Made by a program: the position numbers and the translations under genes. The notes below the pieces were generated by a model. That model did not search any database and was not told where the DNA came from. It was given only the letters and a program-made list of their open reading frames with translations. Of a DNA stretch of 64,000 bases, positions 12,498 through 31,571 are shown in pieces. Position 1 is the first letter of the stretch. Each line of letters starts with the position of its first letter. Source of the DNA: Xestospongia muta (lineage: Eukaryota > Porifera > Demospongiae > Haplosclerida > Petrosiidae); assembly GCA_963693285.1 (NCBI GenBank), contig OY848920.1, positions 9,596,182 to 9,660,181 of the forward strand, given 5' to 3'.

Positions 12498-13664
12498 ATG
12501 CTATAAACACAATATATTCTAACTTACTGATGCTGATATCTGTTCAGCTTCCAGTCTAGCTTGTTCGTTCTCTAATTTCATTAATCGTAGCTCCGCCTCC
12601 TTGCTAAGTGGTGACGTATCCTTCAAAGGAGACGGTGACTTCATTTTTTTCAAAAGTTTCTTTTGTTTCAATTCAAGTTCTCGGTTTTTGGCTATGACAC
12701 TTTCTCTTGCTGTCTCTGATTGTTTTAATCTGTCCTTCATAACTTGTAGTTCACGAGATTGTAAGGCAAATCTTGTGTCTAGTGATTTAAGACGATGAGT
12801 AAAGTCTAAATGGACAGATAAAATGGAAAATGGATGCATAAAGGGCTTTCAATGGATGTATAAAGTTTAAATGGACACATAAAATAATATACATTTGAAA
12901 ATGAATAGATTCATAAAAGTCAAATTGATAGTTCTACCTCCATCCATTTCAGATTGAAGGGGTCTGGGAACTAATGGAGGGGTTCCTAAATCACTATCAT
13001 TGTCAGTACTACTAGTACTGGTATCCTCTTCTCCCCCATCTCTTCGTTGGTGTGTTGCCTCACGTCTTGTCTCCTCGGTTAACCGTTTAAATTTATCAGC
13101 AGTGACAGCTCGGTCCAACTCTAAATGTCGTATCTTATCTTGTAATGATTTCAAGGCTCGAATAACAGCTACAAACAAAGAACGAAATTGACAAAGTATA
13201 AAATGTTTCCATCTTTCCAAAAAGAACTAGAAGTCTCATGTAACTATATGGGGATTTCCACTGAAGTCCTCACAGAGATCTATATATATAGTACCCAATT
13301 TTGGGGTCCATTACCTATGTCCTATCTATAAATGCTCCTACTCAGAGTTGCTTACTTTCAGTGACAGTCAAGTGAATGTAGTTGGACAACTTGACTACTA
13401 CTGATCTTCATCAATTACTACTGATATTTACTATTTAATATACTATACGACCATTGCTGCTGCTATTGCTGCTTACTTCTTACCTTCACTGTTGCTTTCT
13501 TTAATACCAGGAGTTTTCTGAGGCAGTGGTTCATTGTGTTTGTCAAACACTTCTGTGAGAGGTTCATATTCTCTAGCTAAACGTGATGGTGCATCTAACA
13601 CTGATGTAGAGCTGTAGCCAGATATTAGAGAGGCTGTGTCTAATGGTTGACCTACTTCCTCCAT
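11127..13664 (-). CDS. CEP57: CEP57/translokin family centrosomal protein
   Basis: Seven exons from the start: 13484-13664, 12938-13168, 12528-12805, 12319-12396, 12083-12241, 11729-11976, 11127-11562. They sum to 1611 bp, 536 residues, close to vertebrate CEP57. An N-terminal coiled coil begins RALKSLQDKIRHLEL, the family's centrosome-localisation and multimerisation region. The signature HYHLNMKDVPFVVGK followed by SHSVTANYQKVLSLMK lies in the middle. A C-terminal coiled coil (FTDLQTEISQIVNKLED) corresponds to the microtubule-binding half. CEP57 links pericentriolar material and microtubules (established for vertebrates). The gene starts 169 bp from PITRM1, head to head. Intron 6 holds GGAT-type repeats and intron 3 a (CT)n(CA)n tract at its 3' splice site. 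Confidence 0.93.
11575..11660. repeat. GGATGAAT-type short repeat in CEP57 intron 6
   Basis: Imperfect tetranucleotide-derived repeats (ATGGATGAATG) occur next to the exon 7 acceptor. The same word family forms the larger array at 16727-17038. Confidence 0.8.
12402..12495 (-). repeat. (GT)n(GA)n microsatellite at a CEP57 3' splice site
   Basis: In gene direction this reads (CT)n, then (CA)n, then the acceptor TGCAG of exon 12319-12396. It therefore provides the polypyrimidine tract of CEP57 intron 3. Confidence 0.9.
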
Positions 13665-13833
13665 TTCTTCTCAGTTGAATCACTTACTCTCTGGTTTCTT
13701 TCAAACAGGGAGGGTCGCTTTGTTTGTTCTACTGCGCATGCTCAGTAAGTTTAAAGTTAATTAACTAATTATTAATAGTTATGACGTTACCCCTCCTTAA
13801 TTTCACGTGGAATTATCCAGTTTTGAGTCAGTC
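13665..13833. promoter_or_regulatory. shared CEP57/PITRM1 promoter interval
   Basis: The two start codons are 169 bp apart, pointing away from each other. The interval contains a GCGCATGC word near 13733, like the 7.6-kb shared promoter. Its role is inferred from geometry. Confidence 0.55.
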
Positions 13834-20719
<6,886 letters not shown>

Positions 20720-21222
20720 TCTATATAACGCAAAGTACAATATTTTAGTAAACTATATTTGTATATAATATTATAATATATAGTGATATTACATTATGTA
20801 ATAATATATAATATTATAATATGTAGTGATATTACATTTTGTAATAAAATATAATATTATATGTAATAATATTATAATAATGTGATAATTTCAGACTATG
20901 GTAGCACCTGATACTAGAATTTAGATTTTACAGAATTAATGTAGGTTGTTGTCTGTTTCCATGGAAATGCATGTTGAATTTAATTAATATCCTCAATAAT
21001 CTGATTGAATTTATTATCTAGCACAATTACAATCACAAGACAATAGTTGTTATAAAATTGATTGAAAATAATTTTACTTCCTTTACTATTAAAATTTGTA
21101 TTACTGTCTAGAAAAAAATTATAAGAAAACAAAAAAAAATAAAAAACAAAAAAATTAAGGAGTTTGATTATTTTAAACATTGCAAACATTATCACAGAAA
21201 AAAACAATTTTCATCAAATGAA
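20720..21222. other. AT-rich interval between convergent PITRM1 and ACAT2
   Basis: This 503-bp stretch holds the two 3' ends. It contains partly repeated TATAATATTATAATATATAG words around 20760-20880. No gene is supported. Confidence 0.6.
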
Positions 21223-23023
<1,801 letters not shown>

Positions 23024-23450
23024 TTCAAGTCAATAATGAACACTAGATCTACAACCAAATTAAATGTCTGCTTATATGATGTTATTATAGATACCATTTA
23101 TGTGATGCTTACTTTTTAAAACAACAGCAAATGTATTTGTCTTGTCACTAACTAATAATATTTCCTGTTGGATTTGTGTTTTCCTCTCTTGGTAATTTGA
23201 ATCAGACAAGTGGCTTCATTTCCTTATGACACATGAGTACTAGGGTGTGGCTTATTTTTTTGCACGTGGGTGTTTCCTATAAAAGTAGGCGGTGGCTCAA
23301 TATAATTTCAGCTTTTAGTGCGTCGACGCTGGTAATCATGAGTATCGTTAATGAGTTCATAAGTGACACAGTTGCGCCCCACAAGAGCATGAAGACAAAA
23401 TCTGCAGTACATATAATTATATAATATTATTAGCATAAATAATAATTTTT
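23024..23450. other. ACAT2 upstream region and left edge of the ankyrin array
   Basis: The first part must hold the ACAT2 promoter. The segment at about 23331-23420 resembles 51625-51712 on the other side of the array (shared words CCCACAAGAGC, TGAAGACAAAATC, GTACATATAA). I see no gene. Confidence 0.6.
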
Positions 23451-23458
23451 AATTAGAC

Positions 23459-23720
23459 TCTGCTTTGATGTCCAAGAATCCCGAGATTGCTCAATTACTC
23501 TTACAGCATATGGGTGACAATAATACAGAGTATAGACAGCCTATATTGAAGAAACAAATCCAACAATTGTCACTTGATGAACATTATATGAGGACTTTGA
23601 AACACCTTCACATTCTTTAATAACCTCCATTAATGAAATATGACATGCTATTGAACATCCTCTACTTCCACATGGAACACTCAAACATCCTCAAAATGAA
23701 AAGAACATAAACAAGTTACC
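23459..23720 (+). pseudogene. 3' remnant of a death-ankyrin gene
   Basis: The DNA matches the end of array copy 6 (44070-44300): a last ankyrin helix (SKNPEIAQLLLQH) and the tail with YRQP, KQIQQLSLDEH and IEHPL words. The frame is broken by small indels and stops, and the death and middle domains are missing. A sister remnant is at 41575-41830. Both sit just upstream of class A promoters, so remnant and promoter were copied together. Confidence 0.85.
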
Positions 23721-23755
23721 TTAACAACAACAACAACATTAAATATATATTGAAA

Positions 23756-23912
23756 TTGAATGTGTTTTAAATAAACTTTGCACTTTACAATATATAATAT
23801 ATATTTACTCATACTATTTTTACTTGGTTGTGTAACATCATATTATTGATAATATTGTAATATAACTAAGAGCTCTGCCTATATACTGTTTATTTTGACC
23901 AAAGGGACAATA
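23756..23912 (+). promoter_or_regulatory. class A upstream region (copy 1; sister at 41840-42006)
   Basis: About 150 bp directly upstream of copy 1 is nearly identical to that upstream of copy 6, including TTGACCAAAGGGACAATA just before the start. The only clear indels are a few bases in TATTATTGAT. Core promoter elements are not certain. Confidence 0.6.
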
Positions 23913-26246
23913 ATGTCTCAGCCCTTCTCTCTCAGTGTCTCTCTCCTTTTGTCCAAATTAACTAAAGTAGTTGATTGGTATGTATTAGGTCTTCATCTTA
24001 ACATTCCTAAATATGAACTGGATAAGATTCAGAAGCAGTTCTTATTAAATGAGGGAGTAGAGCGATGTAAAGCAGAGATGTTAGATATGTGGTTGAAGAA
24101 GGAGGAAGAACCTCACTGGAGAGTAATAGTAGATGCTTTAGAGAAAATGAAGAGCTATGAACTAGCCCAGGAATTAAGGGATCTCCATCTTGACAAGGAT
24201 GAGTCTCAGTTATCAACGTCAAATGTTCAAAATAAGGAAGATCGTCAAAGTGATATCAATCCCATATTAGTGGAGAAACAGGTTGTCAAAGCCTTCTCTC
24301 GTTTAGAGTCCAAGTTTGCCAAACTTGTTACTGATGTCAAGTTTACCCTCAAAGATAAACAAGTTCCTCTTGAACAGTTACATAGCTATATCAAGACACG
24401 ATTGGATATAGAGGATCTCCCTGTTCCTAACACTCCTAATGAATTATTTGGTACTGCTGTTCAATCTTACTACAGTTTCCTGAATATATCTCTTATAGAG
24501 AATATCATCGATGAGTTTCTTGATGGTAGTCCAGTACAAGTTAGTCTACAAGAATACGAGAGAGAGTTAGATTTGTTTAAGAGTTCTACCAAGATGGAAG
24601 AACTTGTTGATACTGTAGTAACCTCTGTAAAAAAGGAGACAGGTACAGCAATGGTCGTGTTGAAACTAGAAGGGTGTTGGTTGAATGTGACATTAAAACA
24701 CTTCCAACAGTTAGTGGAGGAAATATTTTCAGAGAAAAGTCAATGTTTACATCTTGTCCGAGTTGAACGAGGTTGTGTATCTATTCAGTGGACAGTTAGT
24801 GAGCGTGCAGTCTCTTCTCTTGTCTCTGTTACAAATCTGAGGACAGAGTTTATGAAATATGTTGGTATTATTAGACTGACAATAGATGATGTAGTAGTAT
24901 TTAAACAGGAGAGTAACGATATCACCTCACTGTCTTCTCTTCTTATTAAGGCAATTGGGTTTTGTAGTGTGGATGTTGTGTGCTTTCTTCTATCAATTGG
25001 TGTTGACCCAAACACTAAAGATGATAAAGGGTATTCTATTTTATTGTGTTCATCGATATTAGCTTGTGATCTTTCAAACAGAGATAAGTACTATACCATC
25101 ATTGATGCTCTGTTAAATGCTGGAGCTGATCCTAATGTCACTAACAATATAGGACGTACACCATTACTTTATGCTGTGATCTATCACTGTCCAAGAATTG
25201 TTAAGCTTCTATTGGATCATAAAGCTGACCCAAATATTCACCCAGACCATGATTACTCACCTCTAAGAATATCAGCTCAAGATGGGGATAATGAAATTGT
25301 CTCTTACTTGTTAGATGCTGGTGGTAATCCAGATGCATTGGATCATAAAAGACAAACTCCTTTGATGTTAGCTTCTCGTAATCAACACACTTCAATAGTA
25401 TTGAACCTACTTCAACATAAAGCTGACCCTAATATACAAGATAACAATGGATGGACTGCTCTGATGGTTAGTTGTATTGGTGAAGATTTAAAAATCACGG
25501 AGATCCTCCTTGATGCTGGAGCAAATGTGGATATAGTCAAACGAGATGGCTTGACAGCATTAATGATTGCATGTGAACATCCAGTAAATGTAAACACCAT
25601 TCAATGTCTATTGAAGGCGGGTGCAAATCCTAATTTACAAAGTCACAAACATGGGTGGACTGCAATTCATTTTGCCTGTGATAGGTCACCTGATCCTATG
25701 AATCTTTTAGCTCTCATTGAAGGAAGTGCTAGTCCTGACATCGCCAGTAATGCTGGTGTCACACCTCTTATGCTAGCCTGTACGCATGGATTTGATATGA
25801 TAGTAGAGATCTTACTGAGCTTGAATGTTTTAGTTAATACCCAAAGTCAATTTGGTAATACACCCTTAATAATTGCTGTTGATTTCTCAAAAAATCCCAA
25901 CATCGTACAGTTGCTGTTATCTGCTGGTGCTGATGTCCATCAAACTGATACCAAAGGTAACACAGCTCTAGATTATGCACTGACATCCAAAAATCCTGAG
26001 ATTACCCAATTACTCTTACTTCATGTGGGTGATGATAACACAGGGTATACACAACCTACTGAACCAGAGCAACATACTCAACAGCTGCCACCTGACGACC
26101 ATTTTTATGAACCACCTTCGCATTCTTTAATAACCTCCATTGATGAGATACGACATGCTATAGAACATCCTCTATCTTCACAAGAAACAGTTAAACAACC
26201 TCAAGATGAAGAAAAAATCACACCTCAACAACAACAACAACATTAA
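23913..26246 (+). CDS. death-domain/ankyrin-repeat protein, array copy 1 (intact)
   Basis: Intronless, 777 residues from MSQPFSLS; a Met six codons upstream (23895) is possible, but most copies start at MSQ/MSEPF. Residues 10-92 look like a death-fold domain (LTKVVDWYVLGLHLNIP, ERCKAEMLDMWLKKEEEPHW, LAQELRDLHL). Residues about 125-330 form a middle domain shared by all copies that I cannot name. About 11 ankyrin repeats follow (DALLNAGADPNVTNN, GRTPLLYAV, LLDAGG). The tail has PPDDHFYEPPSHS, DEIRHAIEHPL and a final poly-Gln. No signal peptide or membrane segment, so it is probably a cytosolic scaffold. A role in death or innate-immune signalling is inference from domains. Middle-domain type I (VKFTLKDKQVPLEQLHSY). 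Confidence 0.85.
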   Translation: MSQPFSLSVSLLLSKLTKVVDWYVLGLHLNIPKYELDKIQKQFLLNEGVERCKAEMLDMWLKKEEEPHWRVIVDALEKMKSYELAQELRDLHLDKDESQLSTSNVQNKEDRQSDINPILVEKQVVKAFSRLESKFAKLVTDVKFTLKDKQVPLEQLHSYIKTRLDIEDLPVPNTPNELFGTAVQSYYSFLNISLIENIIDEFLDGSPVQVSLQEYERELDLFKSSTKMEELVDTVVTSVKKETGTAMVVLKLEGCWLNVTLKHFQQLVEEIFSEKSQCLHLVRVERGCVSIQWTVSERAVSSLVSVTNLRTEFMKYVGIIRLTIDDVVVFKQESNDITSLSSLLIKAIGFCSVDVVCFLLSIGVDPNTKDDKGYSILLCSSILACDLSNRDKYYTIIDALLNAGADPNVTNNIGRTPLLYAVIYHCPRIVKLLLDHKADPNIHPDHDYSPLRISAQDGDNEIVSYLLDAGGNPDALDHKRQTPLMLASRNQHTSIVLNLLQHKADPNIQDNNGWTALMVSCIGEDLKITEILLDAGANVDIVKRDGLTALMIACEHPVNVNTIQCLLKAGANPNLQSHKHGWTAIHFACDRSPDPMNLLALIEGSASPDIASNAGVTPLMLACTHGFDMIVEILLSLNVLVNTQSQFGNTPLIIAVDFSKNPNIVQLLLSAGADVHQTDTKGNTALDYALTSKNPEITQLLLLHVGDDNTGYTQPTEPEQHTQQLPPDDHFYEPPSHSLITSIDEIRHAIEHPLSSQETVKQPQDEEKITPQQQQQH

Positions 26247-26857
26247 ATGTGTCTTGTAATTTGCTATTAAGTTGGTGTTAGTGCTTTACAATGTATGTCG
26301 TCATATATTGTTATTTTTTAGTTGATTTTGTAGAGAAGTTTGGAAAATGTTTTAAAATATTAATTTGTTAAGGAGATCATTGCTTATACTGGTTTAGGGT
26401 CTCAAATTATTACTTAAACAGGTTTAGGGTCTACTTTGGACTCTCATCATTAAAAATGTGGCAACTAATTATTAATAATTAATAATTACTTATAAATGAG
26501 TACATCCATGATGAGCCTACCACAATCACTGTACTTAGTTTAAATTTACTCTCATTGTAAATCTTTATACTATGAACACATTGATGACTTCTATTGTAGT
26601 TTGTTAAAATGTAATTATAATGTATAGCTATTGTTATGTATGAAGTATATATTATATTATGTTTTATAATATAGGATATACTGGATGTGCATAGTGGACT
26701 AGTAATAGTGTTATACTTACCTTGTCTACTGTTATGGAAAATAAATAAGTGATGAAAAAATATCTTTAAAGATGCAAGAACACAGAGGACAGTCACTCGA
26801 TCTCAAAATTATTATCTCCTAACAGTTTACTAATAGTTTTTAATATAATGTCAATGA

Positions 26858-27137
26858 GTGTCTTAGTGAGAGAACTGTATATAAAGACATTGCTCTTGAT
26901 AGTAATTGTGTTATTGAATTAGCCAATATACTGACTAATAACAAAACAATGGAGTACATACAGCCTTCCTCCTCTTCTCTCTTCCCTCACAGTTATCATA
27001 AGATATCTACTTCTTTATATAGTAATACTTGTGTAGTGACAAGACCCACAAGAGACACAGTTCACTTCTCTCGTATGATATCAATTAATAATACATTGAA
27101 AGTAATTTATTATGACTCATATCCTAGCTTTGTTTAA
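26858..27137 (+). pseudogene. possible LRR-like coding relic in the spacer
   Basis: The plus-strand frame reads VIELANILTNNKTMEYIQ, later FSRMISINNTLKVIYYD. This resembles the LxxxLxxNxTLxxL pattern of ribonuclease-inhibitor-type leucine-rich repeats. Related sequence is at 30950-31085, 34845-34970 and 44875-45045, with different indels. No start, splice signal or complete domain is visible. This is a weak call. Confidence 0.3.
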
Positions 27138-27459
27138 TTTGACAGAGAAAATGTGTTATGTATTTACTAATAATAAGATTGTTACTGCTTTGTATGTTAA
27201 TGGTAATAGACTCCATTAGTTGCTATTTGCACCAATTGTGTTATCATGTTTTTAATGACAATTTCTTTTTACCGAAAATTGTTTATGAACTATGAAATGA
27301 CTGTTTATAATATGTTAGAACCAATAATGATAATAGTTATCAAAACAGTATTATCTTTACTGTAAATGATTTTTAAACACAACCTATATAACTATAATAT
27401 ACATTGGTTTAATCAATTAATCAGTTTTGACAGAAACTTGTCACATATAAATAGCTATA

Positions 27460-27779
27460 ACACACACACATATATACACACACATACATACATACATACA
27501 TACATACATACATACATACATACATACATACATACATACACACACACATACATACATACATACATACACACATACATACATACATACATACATACATACA
27601 CACATACACACATACACACATACATACATACATACATACATACATACATACATACATACATACATACATACATACATACATACATACATACATACATACA
27701 TACATACATACATACATACATACATACATACATACATGCAGACATACATACATACATACATACATACAGACATACATAG
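27460..27779 (+). repeat. (CATA)n microsatellite, about 310 bp
   Basis: A long CATA run with CACA interruptions. At the same position the sister spacers have only 15-40 bp of CA/CATA (31362-31372, 35235-35265, 45445-45500). Open frames in it are artefacts. Confidence 0.95.
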
Positions 27780-27899
27780 ATATGATTTGTAATAAGAGAC
27801 CACTTTTGGCAAAACACATGTGATCTGATTTATGAAAAGGTACCACTGTTAAAACATCCCAAAAACAGTTTTGCATACATACAGTTGTTATATATGTAC

Positions 27900-28014
27900 A
27901 ACTATTCATAGTAACTGTATGTATACAAAACTGGTTTTTGAGGAGAAAGAAATTCCTGTTCAATTCTAGAGTAAACAATAATGGTATTTCCTGTTGACAT
28001 AAATCTGCACTAAA
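27900..28014 (+). promoter_or_regulatory. class B upstream region (copy 2; sister at 45600-45719)
   Basis: The words GAGGAGAAAGAAATTCCTGT, TAGAGTAAACAATAATGG and TCTGCACTAAA run up to the start codon and are the same upstream of copy 7. The TAGAGTAAA/AATAATGG junction is the empty site of the foldback element found in class C. Confidence 0.65.
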
Positions 28015-30246
28015 ATGTCTCAGCCCTTCTCTCTCAGTGTCTCTCTCCTTTTGTCCAAGTTAACTAAAGTAGTTGATTGGTATGTATTAGGTCTTCATCT
28101 TAACATTCCTAAATATGAACTGGATAAGATTCAGAAGCAGTTCTTATTAAATGAGGGAGTAGAGAGATGTAAAGCAGAGATGTTAGATATGTGGTTGAAG
28201 AAGGAAGAAGAACCTCACTGGAGAGTAATAGTAGATGCTTTAGAGAGAATGAATAGCTATGAACTAGCCCAGGAATTAAGGGATCTCCATCTTGATGAGA
28301 ATGAGTCTCAGTCTACAACTTCAGTTTGTAAAGATAATTCTACTGCAGTCAATCCCCCTTCTATCCTGGTAGAGGAACATATTGTCAATGATTTCTCTCG
28401 TTTGGAGTCAAAATTCGCAAAATTAGTTACTGATGTCAAGTTTACGCTCAAAGATAAACAAGTTCCTCTTGAACAGTTACACAGCTATATCAAGACACGA
28501 TTGGATATTGAGAATCTCCCAGTTCCTAGCACTTCTGATGAATTATTTGGTACTGTAGTTCGATCATACTACAGTTTCCTTAATATATCTCTTATAGAGA
28601 ATATCATTGATGAGTTTCTTGATCGTAGTCCGGCACAAATTAGTTTGCAAGCATACAAGAAAGAGCTAAATTTATTCAAATGGTCAACCAAGATGAAAGA
28701 GCTTATTGACAGTGTCACTAACTCTTTGCAGAAAGAAAAAGGTACAGCAGTGGTGGTGTTGAAGTTAGAAGGGTGTTGGTTGAATGTGACTTTGGAACGA
28801 TTTCAAAAGTTAGTGGAGGAAATATTTTTAAAGAAAAGTCAATGTTTACATCTTGTCCGAGTTGAACAAGGTTGTGTATCTATTCAGTGGACAGTTAGTG
28901 AGTGTGTAGTCTCTTCTCTTGTCTCTCTTACAAATCAGAGGACAGAGTTTATGAAGTATGTTGGTGTTATTAGACTGACAATAGATGATGTAGTAGTATT
29001 TAAACAGAAGAGTAATGATATCACCTCACTGTCTTCTCTTCTTGTAAAGGCAATTGGGTTTTGTAGTGTGTATGTTGTGTGCTTTCTTCTATCTATTGGT
29101 GTTGACCCAAACACTAAAGATGATAAAGGGTATTCTATTTTATTGTGTTCATCAATATTAGCTTGTGATCTTTCAAACAGAGATAAGTACTATACCATCA
29201 TTGATGCTCTGTTAAATGCTGGAGCTGATCCTAATGTCACTAACAATGTAGGACGTACACCATTACTTTATGCTGTGATCTATCACTGTCCAAGAATTGT
29301 TAAGCTTCTATTAGATCATAAAGCTGACCCAAATATTCACCAAGACCATGATTATTCACCTCTAAGAATATCAGCTCAAGATGGGGATAATGAAATTGTT
29401 TCTTACTTGTTAGATGCTGGTGCTAATCCAGATTCATTGGATCATAAAAGACAAACTCCTTTGATGTTAGCTTCTCGTAATCAACACACTTCAATAGTAT
29501 TGAACCTACTTCAACATAAAGCTGACCCTAATATACAAGATAACAATGGATGGACTGCTCTGATGGTTAGTTGTATTGGTAAAGATTTAAAAATCACGGA
29601 GATCCTCATTGATGCTGGAGCAAATGTGGATATAGTCAAACGAGATGGCTTGACAGCGTTAATGATTGCATGTGAACATCCAGTAAATGTAAACACCATT
29701 CAATGTCTATTGAAGGCGGGTGCAAATCCTAATTTACAAAGTCACAAACATGGGTGGACTGCAATTCATTTTGCCTGTGATAGGTCACCTGATCCTATGA
29801 ATCTTTTAGCTCTCATTGAATGTGGTGCTAATCCTGACATCGCTAGTAATGCTGGTGTCACACCTCTTATGCTAGCCTGTAAGCATGGATTTGATATGAT
29901 AGTTGAGATCTTACTGAGCATGAATGTTTTAGTTAATGCCCAATGTCAATTTGGTAATACACCCTTAATAATTGCTGTTGACGTCTCAAAAAATCCCAAT
30001 ATCGTACAGTTGCTGTTATCTGCTGGTGCTGATGTCTATCAAACTGATAGCAAAGGTAACACAGCTCTAGATTATGTACCGACATCCAAAAATCCTGAGA
30101 TTGCCCAATTACTCTTACTTTATGTGGGTGATGATAACACAGGGTATAGACAACCTACTGAACCAGAACAACAAACTCAACAGCTACCACCTGACGACCA
30201 TTTTTATGAACCACCCTCACATTCTTTATTAACCTCCATCCATTGA
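28015..30246 (+). CDS. death-domain/ankyrin-repeat protein, array copy 2 (tail frameshifted)
   Basis: Intronless, 743 residues. The death-fold domain differs from copy 1 at only a few positions. The linker after it (QSTTSVCKDNSTAVNPPSIL) is shared only with copy 7, as is the middle-domain stretch QISLQAYKKELNLFK. The ankyrin half is the copy 1/3/4/8 type. At about 30237 a 4-bp direct duplication (CCAT in CTCCATCCATTGATG) shifts the frame, so the protein ends SLLTSIH and lacks DEIRHAIEHPL and the Gln end. The sequence encoding the lost tail persists to about 30342. Upstream class B. Probably still functional up to the ankyrin repeats. Confidence 0.8.
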   Translation: MSQPFSLSVSLLLSKLTKVVDWYVLGLHLNIPKYELDKIQKQFLLNEGVERCKAEMLDMWLKKEEEPHWRVIVDALERMNSYELAQELRDLHLDENESQSTTSVCKDNSTAVNPPSILVEEHIVNDFSRLESKFAKLVTDVKFTLKDKQVPLEQLHSYIKTRLDIENLPVPSTSDELFGTVVRSYYSFLNISLIENIIDEFLDRSPAQISLQAYKKELNLFKWSTKMKELIDSVTNSLQKEKGTAVVVLKLEGCWLNVTLERFQKLVEEIFLKKSQCLHLVRVEQGCVSIQWTVSECVVSSLVSLTNQRTEFMKYVGVIRLTIDDVVVFKQKSNDITSLSSLLVKAIGFCSVYVVCFLLSIGVDPNTKDDKGYSILLCSSILACDLSNRDKYYTIIDALLNAGADPNVTNNVGRTPLLYAVIYHCPRIVKLLLDHKADPNIHQDHDYSPLRISAQDGDNEIVSYLLDAGANPDSLDHKRQTPLMLASRNQHTSIVLNLLQHKADPNIQDNNGWTALMVSCIGKDLKITEILIDAGANVDIVKRDGLTALMIACEHPVNVNTIQCLLKAGANPNLQSHKHGWTAIHFACDRSPDPMNLLALIECGANPDIASNAGVTPLMLACKHGFDMIVEILLSMNVLVNAQCQFGNTPLIIAVDVSKNPNIVQLLLSAGADVYQTDSKGNTALDYVPTSKNPEIAQLLLLYVGDDNTGYRQPTEPEQQTQQLPPDDHFYEPPSHSLLTSIH

Positions 30247-31571
30247 TGAGATACGACACGCTATAGAACATCCTCTATCTTCGCAAGAAACAGTTAAACA
30301 AACTTAAGATGAAGAACCCAACAACAACAACAACATCAAATGTGTCTTGTAATTTGCTATTAAGTTGGTGTTAGTGCTTTACAATGTATGTTGTTGTGCA
30401 TTGTTATTTTTTAGTTGTTTTTGTAGAGAAGTTTGGAAAATGTTTTAAAATATTAATTTGTTAAGGTCATTGCTTATACTGGTTTAGAGTCTCAAATTAT
30501 TACTTAAACAGGTTTAGGGTCTACTTTGGACTCTCATCATTAAAAAAATGGCAACTAATTATTAATAATTAAGAATTACTTATAAATGGGTACATCCATG
30601 ATGAGCCTACCACAATCACTGTACTTAGTTTAAATTTACTCTCACTGTAAATCTTTATACTTTGAACACATTGATGACTTCTATTGTAGTTTGTTAAAAT
30701 GTAATTATAATGTATAGCTATTGTTATGTATGAAGTATATATTATATTATGTTTTATAATATAGGATATACTGGATGTGCATAGTGGACTAGTAATAGTG
30801 TTATACTTACCTTGTCTACTGTTATGGAAAATAACTAAGTGATGAAAAAATATTTTTAAAGATGCAAGAACACAGAGGACAGTCACTCGATCTCAAAATT
30901 ATTATCTCCTAACAGTTTACTAATAGTTTTTAATATAATGTCAATGAGTGTCTTAGTGAGAGAACTGTGTATAAAGACATTGCTCTTGATAGCAATTGTG
31001 TTATTGAATTAGCCAATATACTGACTAATAACAAAACAATGGAGTACATACAGCCTTCCTCCTCTTCTCTCTTCCCTCACTGTTGAATTATGTCCTAGCA
31101 TTAATACATTTGGTAGAGAAAACTGTGTTATGAAAAAATGTGTTTACTGAAAATTGTTTGCCAATTTAAATTGTTTATGAACTCTGGAATTGACTGTTTA
31201 TAAAATTTTAGAACCAATAATGATAATACTTATCAAAACAGTATTTATTATCTTCACGGCAAATGATTTTTAAACACAACCTATATAACTATAATATACA
31301 TTGGTTTAATCAATTAATCAGTTTTGACAGAAACTTGTAACATATAAATAGCTATAACACACACACATACATATATGATTTGTAATAAGGGACCACTTTT
31401 GCAAAACATTTGTGATCTGATTTGTGAAAAAGGACCACTGTTAAAACATCTCAGAACCAGTTTTGCATACATATAGTTACTATATATGTACAACTATTCA
31501 TAGTAACTGTATGTATACAAAACTGTTTTTTTTGAGGAGGAAGAAATTTCCGTTCAATTCTAGAGTAAATG
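30247..31571. repeat. spacer unit after copy 2
   Basis: Homologous to the copy 1 spacer but without its CATA expansion and with a deletion in the 31085 region. It begins with the untranslated remains of the copy 2 tail. Confidence 0.8.

Larger units (their letters stand above)
26247..28014. repeat. spacer unit after copy 1, ending in a class B upstream region
   Basis: This intergenic unit recurs after copies 2, 3 and 6 (30247-31860, 34195-35750, 44362-45719). It is AT-rich and carries a conserved AATTATTAATAATTAA word, a faint coding relic near 26858-27137, and in this copy a 310-bp CATA tract. The last 115 bp (from about 27900) match the region upstream of copy 7. Confidence 0.85.

Noticed and set aside
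23913..24190. Reading the N-terminal domain as a CARD or DED
   Set aside because: Length, the central Trp pattern and the terminal LAxELRDL helix look more like a death domain, but this is by eye only; the call is kept as death fold.
26479..26796. Minus-strand 105-residue frame repeated at 30569-30886
   Set aside because: It is open in two spacers but disrupted in the third (34513-34770) and absent after copy 6. It is very AT-rich, with no motif, so its persistence is explained by recent duplication.
27366..27978. Tyr-Ile-His-Thr and Tyr-Val-Cys-Met repeat proteins
   Set aside because: They are translations of the CATA microsatellite on both strands.
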